A stretch of 64,000 nt of DNA, from contig NZ_VYKI01000001.1 of NCBI RefSeq assembly GCF_008710035.1, positions 375,513 to 439,512 of the forward strand, read 5' to 3'. A program made the position numbers and the translations under genes. This document shows, piece after piece, positions 8,847 to 17,739 of this stretch. Source of the DNA: Stenotrophomonas cyclobalanopsidis. Its GTDB lineage: Bacteria; Pseudomonadota; Gammaproteobacteria; Xanthomonadales; Xanthomonadaceae. Every line of letters begins with the position of its first letter. Positions within the stretch are counted from its first letter, which is position 1. Under the pieces are notes generated by a model. The model was not told the DNA's origin. It saw only the letters and a program-made list of their open reading frames with translations, and did no database searches.

Positions 8847-10190
8847 ATGCACATCCCGACCACCCCGGCGCTGCCCAGCAAGCCGCTGCCGATCTACCGC
8901 CAGCTTTATTTCCAGGTGATCGTGGCGATCATCCTGGGCGCCGTCCTCGGCCACTACGAGCCGATGATCGGCGAGAAGATGAAGCCGCTGGGCGATGCCT
9001 TCATCAACCTGGTGAAGATGATCATCGCGCCTGTGATCTTCCTGACCATCGTCACCGGCATCTCCGGCATGACCCACCTGCGCACGGTGGGCCGCGTCTT
9101 CGCCAAGGCGATGGCGTACTTCCTGTTCTTCTCCACCCTGGCCCTGATCGTCGGCATGATCGTGGCGCACGTCGTGCAGCCCGGCGCGGGCATGAACATC
9201 AACCCGGCCGAGCTGGACCAGACCGCGGTCCACAGCTACGTCGAGAAGTCGCATGACCTGACCCTGGTCGGCTTCCTGATGGACGTCATCCCGAAGACAT
9301 TGATCAGCGCCTTCGTCGACGGCAACATCCTGCAGGTGCTGTTCGTGGCCGTGCTGTTCGGCATCGCGCTGGCTTCGGTGGGTGAGAAGGGCAAGCCGAT
9401 CGTGAACTTCCTGGAGGCGCTGGTCGCCCCGGTGTTCAAGCTGGTGCACATCCTGATGAAGGCCGCCCCGATCGGTGCCTTCGGTGCCATCGCCTTTACC
9501 ATCGGCAAGTACGGCGTCGGTTCGCTGATCAACCTGGCCTGGCTGGTGGGTTCGTTCTACCTGACCGCCTTCCTGTTCGTGGCCGTCATCCTCGGCGTGG
9601 TCTGCCGCCTGTGCGGGTTCTCGGTGTTCAAGCTGGCCCGCTACCTGAAGGCCGAGCTGCTGCTGGTGCTGGGCACCTCGTCCTCGGAATCGGCGCTGCC
9701 GTCGCTGATGGAGAAGATGGAACGCGCCGGCTGCAGCAAGTCGGTGGTCGGCCTGGTGGTCCCCACCGGCTACTCGTTCAACCTGGACGGCACCAACATC
9801 TACATGACCCTGGCCGCGCTGTTCATCGCCCAGGCCACCAACACCGAACTGACCCTGGGCCACCAGATCGCCCTGCTGCTGGTCGCCATGCTCAGCTCCA
9901 AGGGCGCGGCCGGCGTCACCGGTGCCGGCTTCATCACCCTGGCCGCCACCCTGGCCGTGGTGCCGGAAGTGCCGGTGGCCGGCATGGCGCTGATCCTGGG
10001 CGTGGATCGCTTCATGAGCGAATGCCGCTCGCTGACCAACTTCATCGGCAATGCGGTGGCTACGGTGGTGGTGTCGCGCTGGGAAGGCGCGCTGGACCGT
10101 GACCGCCTGAAGCTGGCGCTGGACGGCCGCGAGAGCGAGCTGCCGCTGCCGGTCGATGCCGTGCCGGAGGCACTGCCCGCCAAGGGCTGA
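8847..10190 (+). CDS. dctA: C4-dicarboxylate:proton/sodium symporter
   Basis: 447 aa, full length for DctA of the DAACS family, with 8-9 membrane segments in the inner membrane. Hallmarks are the Ser-rich hairpin SSSESALPS, the signature [18 protein letters not shown] and [15 protein letters not shown] near the end, which contribute to substrate and cation binding. The start is set by CGGAG upstream of the ATG at 8847; a longer in-frame frame reaching back over the porin promoter is not supported. It imports succinate, fumarate and malate. maeB downstream could convert the malate to pyruvate. A strong GC hairpin follows at 10208. Confidence 0.95.
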   Translation: MHIPTTPALPSKPLPIYRQLYFQVIVAIILGAVLGHYEPMIGEKMKPLGDAFINLVKMIIAPVIFLTIVTGISGMTHLRTVGRVFAKAMAYFLFFSTLALIVGMIVAHVVQPGAGMNINPAELDQTAVHSYVEKSHDLTLVGFLMDVIPKTLISAFVDGNILQVLFVAVLFGIALASVGEKGKPIVNFLEALVAPVFKLVHILMKAAPIGAFGAIAFTIGKYGVGSLINLAWLVGSFYLTAFLFVAVILGVVCRLCGFSVFKLARYLKAELLLVLGTSSSESALPSLMEKMERAGCSKSVVGLVVPTGYSFNLDGTNIYMTLAALFIAQATNTELTLGHQIALLLVAMLSSKGAAGVTGAGFITLAATLAVVPEVPVAGMALILGVDRFMSECRSLTNFIGNAVATVVVSRWEGALDRDRLKLALDGRESELPLPVDAVPEALPAKG

Positions 10191-10207
10191 CACAGGTGTG
10201 TGGTACC

Positions 10208-10240
10208 GCGGGGCCGGTCACGCGAGTGACGCGGCCCCGC
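10208..10240 (+). terminator. Hairpin after dctA
   Basis: GCGGGGCC / GGCCCCGC outer stem with an inner GTCAC-GCGA-GTGAC stem. No clear T-tract follows, so it may act as a weak terminator or an mRNA-stabilising structure. Confidence 0.6.
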
Positions 10241-10418
10241 GACGTTTCAAGGCGACCCATGGCCGTCATGGGCAACGCCGAAGCTGGTCCCTGGACTGGT
10301 CGCATACGGCACGGAATTGTGCGGTCGCAGCATGGTTGCGACAGGATAGCGACAGGTCCAGGCTCTCCAACGGGGGTATCATCCCCTGTCCCCCTTGCCC
10401 ATTCATTAATCCACGTCG

Positions 10419-12710
10419 ATGTCCAACGAAGATTTCAAACAGGCCGCCCTCGATTACCACCGGATGTCCCCGCCGGGCAAGATCAAGGTCTCTGCAACCA
10501 AGCCCATGCTGACCCAGCGCGACCTGTCGCTGGCGTATTCGCCGGGCGTTGCGTACGCCTGTGAAGCGATCAAGGCCGACCCGCAGCAGGCCAGCGAGCT
10601 GACCGCGCGCGGCAACCTGGTGGCGGTCATCTCCAACGGCACCGCGGTGCTCGGCCTGGGCAACATCGGTGCACTGGCCGGCAAGCCGGTGATGGAAGGC
10701 AAGGGCGTGCTGTTCCAGAAGTTCGCCGGCATCGATGTGTTCGACATCGAAGTGGACGAGACCGACCCGGACAAGCTGGTCGACATCATCGCCTCGCTGG
10801 AGCCGACCTTCGGCGGCATCAACCTGGAAGACATCAAGGCCCCGGAATGCTTCGTGGTCGAGCGCAAGCTGCGCGAGCGCATGAAGATTCCGGTGTTCCA
10901 TGACGACCAGCACGGCACGGCGATCATCGTCGGTGCAGCGGTGCTCAACGCCATGGCGATCACCGGCAAGAAGATCGAAGACGTGAAGCTGGCGACCACG
11001 GGCATGGGCGCGGCCGGTATTTCCTGCGTGAACATGCTGGTGCAGCTGGGCCTGAAGCCGGAGAACATCCTGGCCTTCGACCGCGAGGGTGTCATCCACA
11101 CCGGCCGGACCGACCTGGACCCGGAAAAGCAGCGCTATGCGCGCGACACCGACAAGCGCACCCTGGCCGAGATCGTCGACGGCGCGGACATCTTCCTGGG
11201 CCTGTCGGCCCCGGGCATCCTGACCGCCGAGATGGTCAAGACCATGGCGCCGGATCCGGTGATCTTCGCCCTGGCCAACCCGACCCCGGAAATCATGCCG
11301 GAGCTGGCGCGCGCCGCCCGTCCGGACGCGATCATCGGCACCGGCCGTTCGGACTATCCGAACCAGGTCAACAACGTGCTGTGCTTCCCGTACCTGTTCC
11401 GCGGCGCGCTGGATGTCGGCGCCACTGCGATCAACGAGGAAATGAAGATCGCCTGCGTGCGCGCCATCGCCGCGCTGGCCCGCCGTGCGGCCACCGACAT
11501 GGGCTCGGCCTATGGCGGCGATACCCCGAGCTTCGGCCGTGAATACCTGATCCCGCGTCCGTTCGACCGCCGCCTGCTGGTGGAGCTGTCGGCCGCCGTG
11601 GCCCAGGCCGCGATGGATTCGGGCGTCGCCGCCCGTCCGATCGCCGACATGGGCGCCTACCGCGACAAGCTGGCCCAGTTCGTCTACCGCACCAGCCTGA
11701 TGATGAAGCCGGTCTACGACCGCGCGCGCAACGACAAGCAGCGCGTGGTCTACGCCGAGGGCGAAGAAGAAGTGGTGCTGCAGGCCGTGCAGAACGTGGT
11801 CGACGAAGGCCTGGCGCATCCGATCCTGATCGGCCGCCCGGACGTCATCGAATCGCGCATCGAGCGTCTCGGCCTGCGCCTGAAGGTCGGCGAGAACATT
11901 GAAGTCACCAACATCAATGACGACCCGCGCTTCAACGAATACTGGCAGTACTACCACGGCCTGACCGGCCGCCGCGGCGTGACCGTGGCTGCGGCGAAGA
12001 ACCTGATGCGTTCGCGCCCGACCCTGATCGCCGCCGTGATGGTTGCCCGTGGCGAAGCCGATGCGATGCTGACCGGTATCGTCGGCCGCTTCCACAAGAA
12101 GCTGGGCTACGTGCGCAGCGTGCTGCCGCTGGAATCCAAGGTCACCTCGACTTCGGCCATGACCGGCGTGATCAACCAGCAGGGCGTGTTCTTCTTCGTG
12201 GACACCCACGTGCAGGAAGACCCGACCGCCGAGCAGCTGTGCGAAGCGACCCTGCAGGCCGCCTACCGCATGAAGCTGTTCGGCATCGAGCCGAAGGTGG
12301 CGCTGCTGTCGCACTCCAACTTTGGCAGCCACGATTCGAAGGATGCGCTGAAGATGCGCCAGGTGCGCGAGATGCTGCTCAAGCGCAACCCGCGTCTGAA
12401 CGTGGACGGCGAAATGCAGGGCGACACGGCGTGGGACGAAGCCCTGCGCCAGAAGCTGCTGCCGGGCTCGACCCTGCAGGGCCGTGCCAACCTGTTCGTG
12501 CTGCCGAACCTGGAAGCGGCCAACATCGCCTACAACCTGGTGCGTGTGTTCACCGACGGCGTGGCGATCGGTCCGATCCTGATGGGCGTGAACAAGCCGG
12601 TGCACATCCTCACCACCAGCGCGACCTCGCGCCGCGTGCTGAACATGACCGCGATCGCCGCGGTGGATGCGCAGATCCGCAAGCAGCTGGAAGCGGAAAG
12701 GAAGGCGTAA
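10419..12710 (+). CDS. maeB: NADP-dependent malic enzyme with phosphotransacetylase-like C-terminus
   Basis: 763 aa, the usual length of proteobacterial MaeB. Residues 1 to about 430 are the malic enzyme, with [27 protein letters not shown] and the NADP-fold [12 protein letters not shown]. It decarboxylates L-malate oxidatively to pyruvate. Residues about 430-763 are a phosphate acetyl/butyryltransferase-like domain, thought to be regulatory in this family. The gene stands alone with its own upstream spacer of 178 bp after the dctA hairpin and ends at a rho-independent-like hairpin. Proximity to dctA fits growth on C4 acids. Confidence 0.95.
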   Translation: MSNEDFKQAALDYHRMSPPGKIKVSATKPMLTQRDLSLAYSPGVAYACEAIKADPQQASELTARGNLVAVISNGTAVLGLGNIGALAGKPVMEGKGVLFQKFAGIDVFDIEVDETDPDKLVDIIASLEPTFGGINLEDIKAPECFVVERKLRERMKIPVFHDDQHGTAIIVGAAVLNAMAITGKKIEDVKLATTGMGAAGISCVNMLVQLGLKPENILAFDREGVIHTGRTDLDPEKQRYARDTDKRTLAEIVDGADIFLGLSAPGILTAEMVKTMAPDPVIFALANPTPEIMPELARAARPDAIIGTGRSDYPNQVNNVLCFPYLFRGALDVGATAINEEMKIACVRAIAALARRAATDMGSAYGGDTPSFGREYLIPRPFDRRLLVELSAAVAQAAMDSGVAARPIADMGAYRDKLAQFVYRTSLMMKPVYDRARNDKQRVVYAEGEEEVVLQAVQNVVDEGLAHPILIGRPDVIESRIERLGLRLKVGENIEVTNINDDPRFNEYWQYYHGLTGRRGVTVAAAKNLMRSRPTLIAAVMVARGEADAMLTGIVGRFHKKLGYVRSVLPLESKVTSTSAMTGVINQQGVFFFVDTHVQEDPTAEQLCEATLQAAYRMKLFGIEPKVALLSHSNFGSHDSKDALKMRQVREMLLKRNPRLNVDGEMQGDTAWDEALRQKLLPGSTLQGRANLFVLPNLEAANIAYNLVRVFTDGVAIGPILMGVNKPVHILTTSATSRRVLNMTAIAAVDAQIRKQLEAERKA

Positions 12711-12734
12711 GCCTTCGTTGCCGCGACCGCTGCA

Positions 12735-12760
12735 GAAACGCGCCCCAGGGGGCGCGTTTC
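12735..12760 (+). terminator. maeB terminator
   Basis: GAAACGCGCC / GGCGCGTTTC stem with a CCAGGG loop, followed by TGTTTCC. The right arm and following bases recur at about 12925 and 13115 as part of the repeat array. Confidence 0.75.
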
Positions 12761-13229
12761 TGTTTCCGCGCAGTGGAAACCGGATCGGGTAGCGCTCGCC
12801 GCGTCGTGAGCGGAAACCGGTAGAGTCGACTGTCAGTCGACTGCTGCTTGTCTCCGCCATCGACAACCCCGCGCTTCGCGCGATAGTCGACTGACAGTCG
12901 ACTCTACCCAGCAATCAGCCACGGGGCGCGTTTCTGTTTCCGCGCAGCGGAAACCGGATCGGGTAGCGCCGGGCCGTGCCCGGCGAGCGCGCAGCGCGGC
13001 GGATCAGGCATTCCGCCGGGCATGGCCCGCCGCTACCGGTCAGCGCTTGCCGCGTCGTGAGCGGAAACCGGTAGAGTCGACTGACAGTCGACTCTACCCA
13101 GCAATCAGCTACGGGGCGGGTTTCTGTTTCCGCGCAGCGGAAACCGGAACGGGTAGCGCCGGGCCATGCCCGGCGAGCGCGCAGCGCGGCGGATCAGGCA
13201 TTCCGCCGGGCATGGCCCGGCGCTACCGG
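12751..13229. repeat. Three-copy REP-containing tandem duplication
   Basis: About 480 bp with no gene. A block starting GGCGCGTTTCTGTTTCCGCG recurs at 12751, 12925 and 13115 (spacings 174 and 190 bp, last copy slightly diverged). Each copy carries GCAG(C/T)GGAAACCGG, then GTAG-headed SMAG palindromes: the GCCGGGC type in copies 2 and 3 and the GTCGACTGACAGTCGAC type after copies 1 and 2. Copies 1 and 2 also contain a short segment (about 12791-12809, 13040-13058) identical or nearly so to the last codons and stop of the peptidase gene that ends at 13230. The array therefore grew by duplicating the gene's own 3' end together with the REPs. Confidence 0.85.
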
Positions 13230-13976
13230 TCAGCGCTTGCCGCGTCGTGCCGGTGTCGGCGGCGGGGCATCCGAGCGCGGCTTGGCGTACTCAGCCCACA
13301 GGGCCGGCAGTGCCTTGCCGGCGTGCTTCTGCCACAGCGCCGGGGTGTACTGGCCTGCACGCAGGGCCTTGTCCAGCGCCAGTACCAGGCCGGGGTGTTC
13401 GCCCTCGGCCCACTTCAGGAACGCACCGGTCACCCGGTAGCCGCTTTCCACGGTCTGCCCCTTGCCCACCTTCTGCGGCAGCGCCCAGCCGGCCGCAGCG
13501 TTGCCCATGCCATAACGGTCGCGTGCGTAGTCGGCGATGCCTTCCACCAGCCAGCCCGGCACGCGCTTGTCGCCGTAGCTCGGGTAGCCCTGCACGATGT
13601 GCATCGCCTCATGGGTCACCAGGTCGATGTCATCGGGGTGCTGCAGCAGCCAGCCCGGGTTGATGGTGATCGTGCTGGCCTTGTCCTTGTCGCCCACGTA
13701 GGCCACGCCGTTGTAGGCCGGGTCGATCACGATGCGCACGTCGGCCGGCGCCTCCGGATGGAAATCCGCCCGTTCGCGCAGGTAGGCGAAGTAGAACGTG
13801 TCGATGATCCGCTTCCGCACCGGTGCGGGCAGCGCGCCGGTGGGATCCTGGTAGGAGAGGGTCACGCGTTCGCGGGTGACCTGGCCATCAAAGGCATCGG
13901 TCTGCGATGGCTGGGCCTGCGCCATGCCGGGCAGGGTGAATGCAGTGAGGGCGAGAGTCAGCAGGCGAAGGCGCAT
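13230..13976 (-). CDS. Secreted basic-secretory-protein (BSP) family peptidase
   Basis: 248 aa. A signal peptide of about 21 residues ends GMAQAQ. The mature protein has VTHEAMHIVQGY, an HExxH zinc motif, and a downstream GWLVEGIADYARDRYG, the pattern of BSP-family (plant basic secretory protein-like) metallopeptidases. The C-terminus is a Pro/Arg-rich tail (PPPTPARRGKR). It lies 4 bp downstream of the GH92 gene on the same strand and should be co-transcribed. A periplasmic or secreted role in attacking glycoprotein together with the mannosidase is inferred. Its final 19 bp are copied into the adjacent repeat array. Confidence 0.85.
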   Translation of the reverse strand: MRLRLLTLALTAFTLPGMAQAQPSQTDAFDGQVTRERVTLSYQDPTGALPAPVRKRIIDTFYFAYLRERADFHPEAPADVRIVIDPAYNGVAYVGDKDKASTITINPGWLLQHPDDIDLVTHEAMHIVQGYPSYGDKRVPGWLVEGIADYARDRYGMGNAAAGWALPQKVGKGQTVESGYRVTGAFLKWAEGEHPGLVLALDKALRAGQYTPALWQKHAGKALPALWAEYAKPRSDAPPPTPARRGKR

Positions 13977-13980
13977 GGGA

Positions 13981-16900
13981 TCAGTTTACGGTGGAGGGCG
14001 ACAGCAGTTCGATCTCGGCCAGCTGCAGGCGCCCCGGCGCAGCGACGCGCAGACGGTACTCTGCAAAGCGTGAGGGCGAGGCGATGCGGAACGGACGCGT
14101 CTGCCGCGGCGAGGTGAAATCTTCGCTACGGCGCTCATCCAGTGTCGTCCAGCGGCCGCCGGCGGTACGCGCTTCCAGCGTCCATCCGGCCCCGCGTATC
14201 GCGCCTTCGCCGCTGGTCAGCGTGTACATCGTCGGTGCGCCCTCGCCCACCGCGCTCAGTGCGATGGTGGCGCCCGTGCCCAGCGGCACGGCCGTGGTTG
14301 CATCGTCGTCCAGCAGCGCTGGCACGGCACGGCCATCGGCCAGCGCCGCGCGGGCACCGTTGCCGAGCAGGTCATGCAGCATCTGCGGGCGCTTGCCCGG
14401 CGCGGTCAGCGAATGCGGCACATCATCCACGCCGGTACCCCAGCGCGAGGGCTGCGGACCCATCACGAAGTCCAGCGTCGCGCCCTTGGCGATCACCTCA
14501 TGCGGCACCCAGGTCTTCGTCCACGGCTTGCCGTTGATCTTCAGCGACTGCACGTAGACGTTCTGCGCCGAGTTGTTGGCCGCGTTGACGGTCAGCACCG
14601 CGCCGCCCTGCAGTTCCACCCGGGCATGCTCGAAGGCCGGCGAGCCGATCACGTACTCCGGCGCGCCCATGCGCAGCGGGTACAGGCCCAGCGAGGCCAG
14701 CACATACCACGCCGAAGTCTCGCCGTTGTCCTCATCGCCCGGGTAGCCCTGGCCGATCTCGCTGCCGACATACAGTCGCGACAGGATCTCGCGCACGTGC
14801 TGCTGGGTCTTCCATGGCTGCCCGGCGTACAGGTACATCCACGGGATGTGGTGCGCCGGCTGGTTGCTGTGGGCGTACATGCCCATGCGCACGTCGCGCG
14901 CTTCGGTCATCTCATGGATGGTGCCGCCGTAGGAACCGGCCAGCGCCGGGTCGGCGGTTTCCGGGGTCGAGAAGAACGTATCCAGCTTGGCGGCCAGCTT
15001 GTCGCGGCCACCGTACAGTGCAGCCAGGCCCTCGCCATCGTGCGCGGCGGTGAAGGCGAACGTCCAGCCATTGGATTCGGTGTAATCGTAGCCCCACACG
15101 CGCGGGTCGTAGCCCTTCGAATCCAGGCGCCAGCTGCCATCTTCCTTGCGGCCCTGGAAGAAGCCGGCGGCCGGGTCGAACAGGGTCGAATAGCCGGCCG
15201 CGCGGTAGCGGAAGTAGTCGGCCTCGGTGCTGTAGCGCTCGCGTTCGGCGGCGCTGGCCGCGCGCTTGGCCAGGGCCTCGGCCATGTTGGCGATGCCGAA
15301 GTCGTTCAACGCACCTTCCATCGTCCACGACATGCCTTCATGCACGTCGGCGCTGGCGTAGCCGCGGAAGGTCGAACGGTCCATGCCCTTGCGGCCGACA
15401 TGGCGGTCCGGCGGCACCACGGTGGCGTTCTTCAGCGCGGCGGCATACGCCTCGGCCGGGTCGAAACCACCGATGCCCTTCAGCCACGCGTCGGCGAAGG
15501 CCACGTCCGAGCTGGTGCCGACCATCAGGTCCGCATAGCCCGGCGAGGACCAGCGTGCGATCCAGCCGCCCGCGCGGTACTGCTCGATGAAGCCCTGCAC
15601 CAGCTTGCCGGCATCGTCCGGGGTGAACAGCGCATACGCCGGCCACGTGGTGCGGAAGGTGTCCCAGAAGCCGTTGTTGACGTACACCTGGCCATCGCGC
15701 ACCGGCGCGAAGCTGCGGCTGGCGCTGCCGTCGGTGTTGTTGTCCTCGGCACTGGCCTGGCTGGCGTAGCGCCAATCGGGTGCGGCCGCCGTGCCGGCAT
15801 TTTCATGGCCGGAATTGGGGTACAGGTACAGGCGGTACAGGCTGGAATACAGCGTGGTCTTCGCATCGTCGCTGGCATTGCCGATGTCGAAGCGGGCCAG
15901 GCGTGCATCCCAGGCGTCCTGCGCGCGGCCGGCCACGCTGTCGAGCGTATCGGCGGCGGCGATTTCCAGGTCCAGGTTGTGCCGCGCCTGCTCGACCGAG
16001 ATCAGCGAGGTGGCGATGCGCATGGTCACCTGGCGGTCGCTGCCGGCGTCGAACTTGATGTAGCCGGTGGGGCGGCCGGTGTCGATGCGGCCGCTGCTGC
16101 GCCACGGCTTGTCGAAGCGGGCGACCACGTACATGCGGGTCGCACCGTTGGACAGCCCGCTGCGGGTGTCGGTGTAGCCGCTGAGGGTCTGCGTGGCTGT
16201 ATCCAGGGTCAGGCCGCCGCGTGCATCGACGTTGTCGAACAGCAGGTTGGCATCACCGCCCTCGGGGAAGGCGAAGTGGAACAGTGCGGCATGGTCGGTC
16301 GGCGCGATGGCGGCGGCGATGCCGTTGTCGAAGCGCACGTCATAGCGGTACGGCCGCGCGCGCTCATGGCTGCGGTCGAAGGACAGCGCGCGCTTGCCTC
16401 GGTCGGCCTCGGGCACGCCGCGGCTGGCCGAAGGCATCACCTGGAAGGTCTGGCGGTCACCCATCCACGGGCTGGGCTGGTGGCTCAGTGCCAGTGCCTG
16501 CAGCTGCGGGCGGTTCTTTGCGTCGTTCTGCTCGTTCCAGCGGTACAGCCAGTTCAGTGCACCGGCGTCGGTCACCGGGGTCCAGAAGTTGAAGCCGTGC
16601 GGTACTGCGGTGGCCGGGAAGTTGTTGCCACGCGAGAAGGTGCCGTTGGCCTGGGTGCCGCGGGTGGTCAGCACCCAGTCCGAAACCCGCTGCGGCACGG
16701 TGCGCGGCTGCGCATCCAGGCGCACGTCGTCGATCCAGCCGGAGACCGGCGCACCGTCGGCGCTGGCCACCTCCAGTTCGATGGCGACCACGCGGCGGCC
16801 GCGCAGCGCCGGCACATCGCCCAGGCGCACCGCCTTGCGTGCCCACTGCTGCGGGTACAGCGTCTTCGATTCGCCCTGCGCGCGTGCACCCAGCGCGATG

Positions 16901-17325
16901 CCGTGCTGGTCGCGCGCGCTGCTGGCGGAAACGCGGCTGCCATCGTCCAGGCGCAGGTCCAGCGAGACATGGGTGGAGGCCACGGTGTCCCTGCCGACGA
17001 TCTCCGGCAGCACCAGCCAGGACAGGGTGGTCTCGGCATCGATGGCCAGGTCGGTGCTGAACAGCTCGCGCCGCGCGCTGCCACCGGCAGCCTGGTAGTG
17101 CAGGGCGCGCAGGCCGCTGTAGCCGACGTTGCGCTTGGCCGTATAGGGCTCGGCCGGGCCGTTGCCGATCTGCACCTTCAGGGCGCCGCCGGCCTTGGCC
17201 GGTGCCGGTTCCCCCGCTTCGAACGAGGTCTGCAGGCCCTGTGCCAGTGCGGGCAGGGCGGGGGTGGCGCAGGCCAGGGCGAGGGCAAGCGGAAGCAGGG
17301 CGCGGCGCGGATCGGACAGGGTCAT
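13981..17325 (-). CDS. GH92 alpha-mannosidase, secreted
   Basis: 1114 aa from the ATG at 17325 (GGGAG upstream; an in-frame start 48 bp earlier is less likely). The signal peptide ends at about PALPALAQ. An N-terminal jelly-roll region of about 200 residues precedes the GH92 N domain (residues about 210-450) and the (alpha/alpha)6 catalytic domain, with WSSPGYADLMVGTSSDVAFADAW, YTESNGWTFAFTAAHDG and AYSNQP-like HSNQPAHHIPWMY. A C-terminal F5/8C-like beta domain follows from about 1000. GH92 enzymes are calcium-dependent exo-alpha-mannosidases that trim N-glycans or mannans. It heads a two-gene operon with the BSP peptidase and is divergent from a TonB receptor. Confidence 0.9.
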   Translation of the reverse strand: MTLSDPRRALLPLALALACATPALPALAQGLQTSFEAGEPAPAKAGGALKVQIGNGPAEPYTAKRNVGYSGLRALHYQAAGGSARRELFSTDLAIDAETTLSWLVLPEIVGRDTVASTHVSLDLRLDDGSRVSASSARDQHGIALGARAQGESKTLYPQQWARKAVRLGDVPALRGRRVVAIELEVASADGAPVSGWIDDVRLDAQPRTVPQRVSDWVLTTRGTQANGTFSRGNNFPATAVPHGFNFWTPVTDAGALNWLYRWNEQNDAKNRPQLQALALSHQPSPWMGDRQTFQVMPSASRGVPEADRGKRALSFDRSHERARPYRYDVRFDNGIAAAIAPTDHAALFHFAFPEGGDANLLFDNVDARGGLTLDTATQTLSGYTDTRSGLSNGATRMYVVARFDKPWRSSGRIDTGRPTGYIKFDAGSDRQVTMRIATSLISVEQARHNLDLEIAAADTLDSVAGRAQDAWDARLARFDIGNASDDAKTTLYSSLYRLYLYPNSGHENAGTAAAPDWRYASQASAEDNNTDGSASRSFAPVRDGQVYVNNGFWDTFRTTWPAYALFTPDDAGKLVQGFIEQYRAGGWIARWSSPGYADLMVGTSSDVAFADAWLKGIGGFDPAEAYAAALKNATVVPPDRHVGRKGMDRSTFRGYASADVHEGMSWTMEGALNDFGIANMAEALAKRAASAAERERYSTEADYFRYRAAGYSTLFDPAAGFFQGRKEDGSWRLDSKGYDPRVWGYDYTESNGWTFAFTAAHDGEGLAALYGGRDKLAAKLDTFFSTPETADPALAGSYGGTIHEMTEARDVRMGMYAHSNQPAHHIPWMYLYAGQPWKTQQHVREILSRLYVGSEIGQGYPGDEDNGETSAWYVLASLGLYPLRMGAPEYVIGSPAFEHARVELQGGAVLTVNAANNSAQNVYVQSLKINGKPWTKTWVPHEVIAKGATLDFVMGPQPSRWGTGVDDVPHSLTAPGKRPQMLHDLLGNGARAALADGRAVPALLDDDATTAVPLGTGATIALSAVGEGAPTMYTLTSGEGAIRGAGWTLEARTAGGRWTTLDERRSEDFTSPRQTRPFRIASPSRFAEYRLRVAAPGRLQLAEIELLSPSTVN

Positions 17326-17739
17326 GCAGGGTCTCCCGGTAGGGCAGGCGGCAGGCAGAACCCGCATCGGCACGCACCACGGACAGCATCGCGCCCGCCG
17401 CCCAAGGGCAGTGGAAAGGGGCGATGCCGGTCCGGTGGGGGTCGGGCCGTGCGATCGGGTCAGGGTCGGAATCGTCCCGATCCTGCCTCAGCCCATTGCC
17501 CCCTGACAAGTGCAATTAGTTCGATCCAAATACGGCAAAACCGTTTCATTTCAAATTATTGACAGGTTGCCTTGGATCGATTTAAAAGTGGCCAGCTCAC
17601 CCCCTGTACCGGAATGCCCCGCATGTCCTGATCCGGGCCGGCCCCCGCCGCCCGTTGTTGCCCACCACTGCCGTCCATCCACGACCTTCCCGTCCGCCCC
17701 CCACCGGCTGGACCGTCATCCGCCTCTGGAGAGAGCTTG
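17326..17739. promoter_or_regulatory. Divergent promoter region of the GH92 and TonB-receptor genes
   Basis: 414 bp without a gene. The AT-rich core is at 17510-17600. Perfect inverted repeat TCGATCCAA (17521-17529) / TTGGATCGA (17572-17580). Between the arms is a second palindrome, ACGGCAAAACCGT (17532-17544). A promoter TTGACA (17559-17564) with TTTAAA (17581-17586) at 16-bp spacing reads toward the TonB gene, so the right repeat arm sits inside the promoter spacer. This is a classical repressor-operator geometry. Confidence 0.65.

Noticed and set aside
10266..12914. Long antisense frame over maeB
   Set aside because: Shadow frame; the sense strand is a canonical full-length malic enzyme.
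14374..17562. Very long open frame antisense to the GH92 gene (over 1000 codons)
   Set aside because: High GC leaves few stops on the complement. The sense strand encodes a full GH92 enzyme with signal peptide, and the antisense product is low-complexity Ala/Gly/Arg/His.
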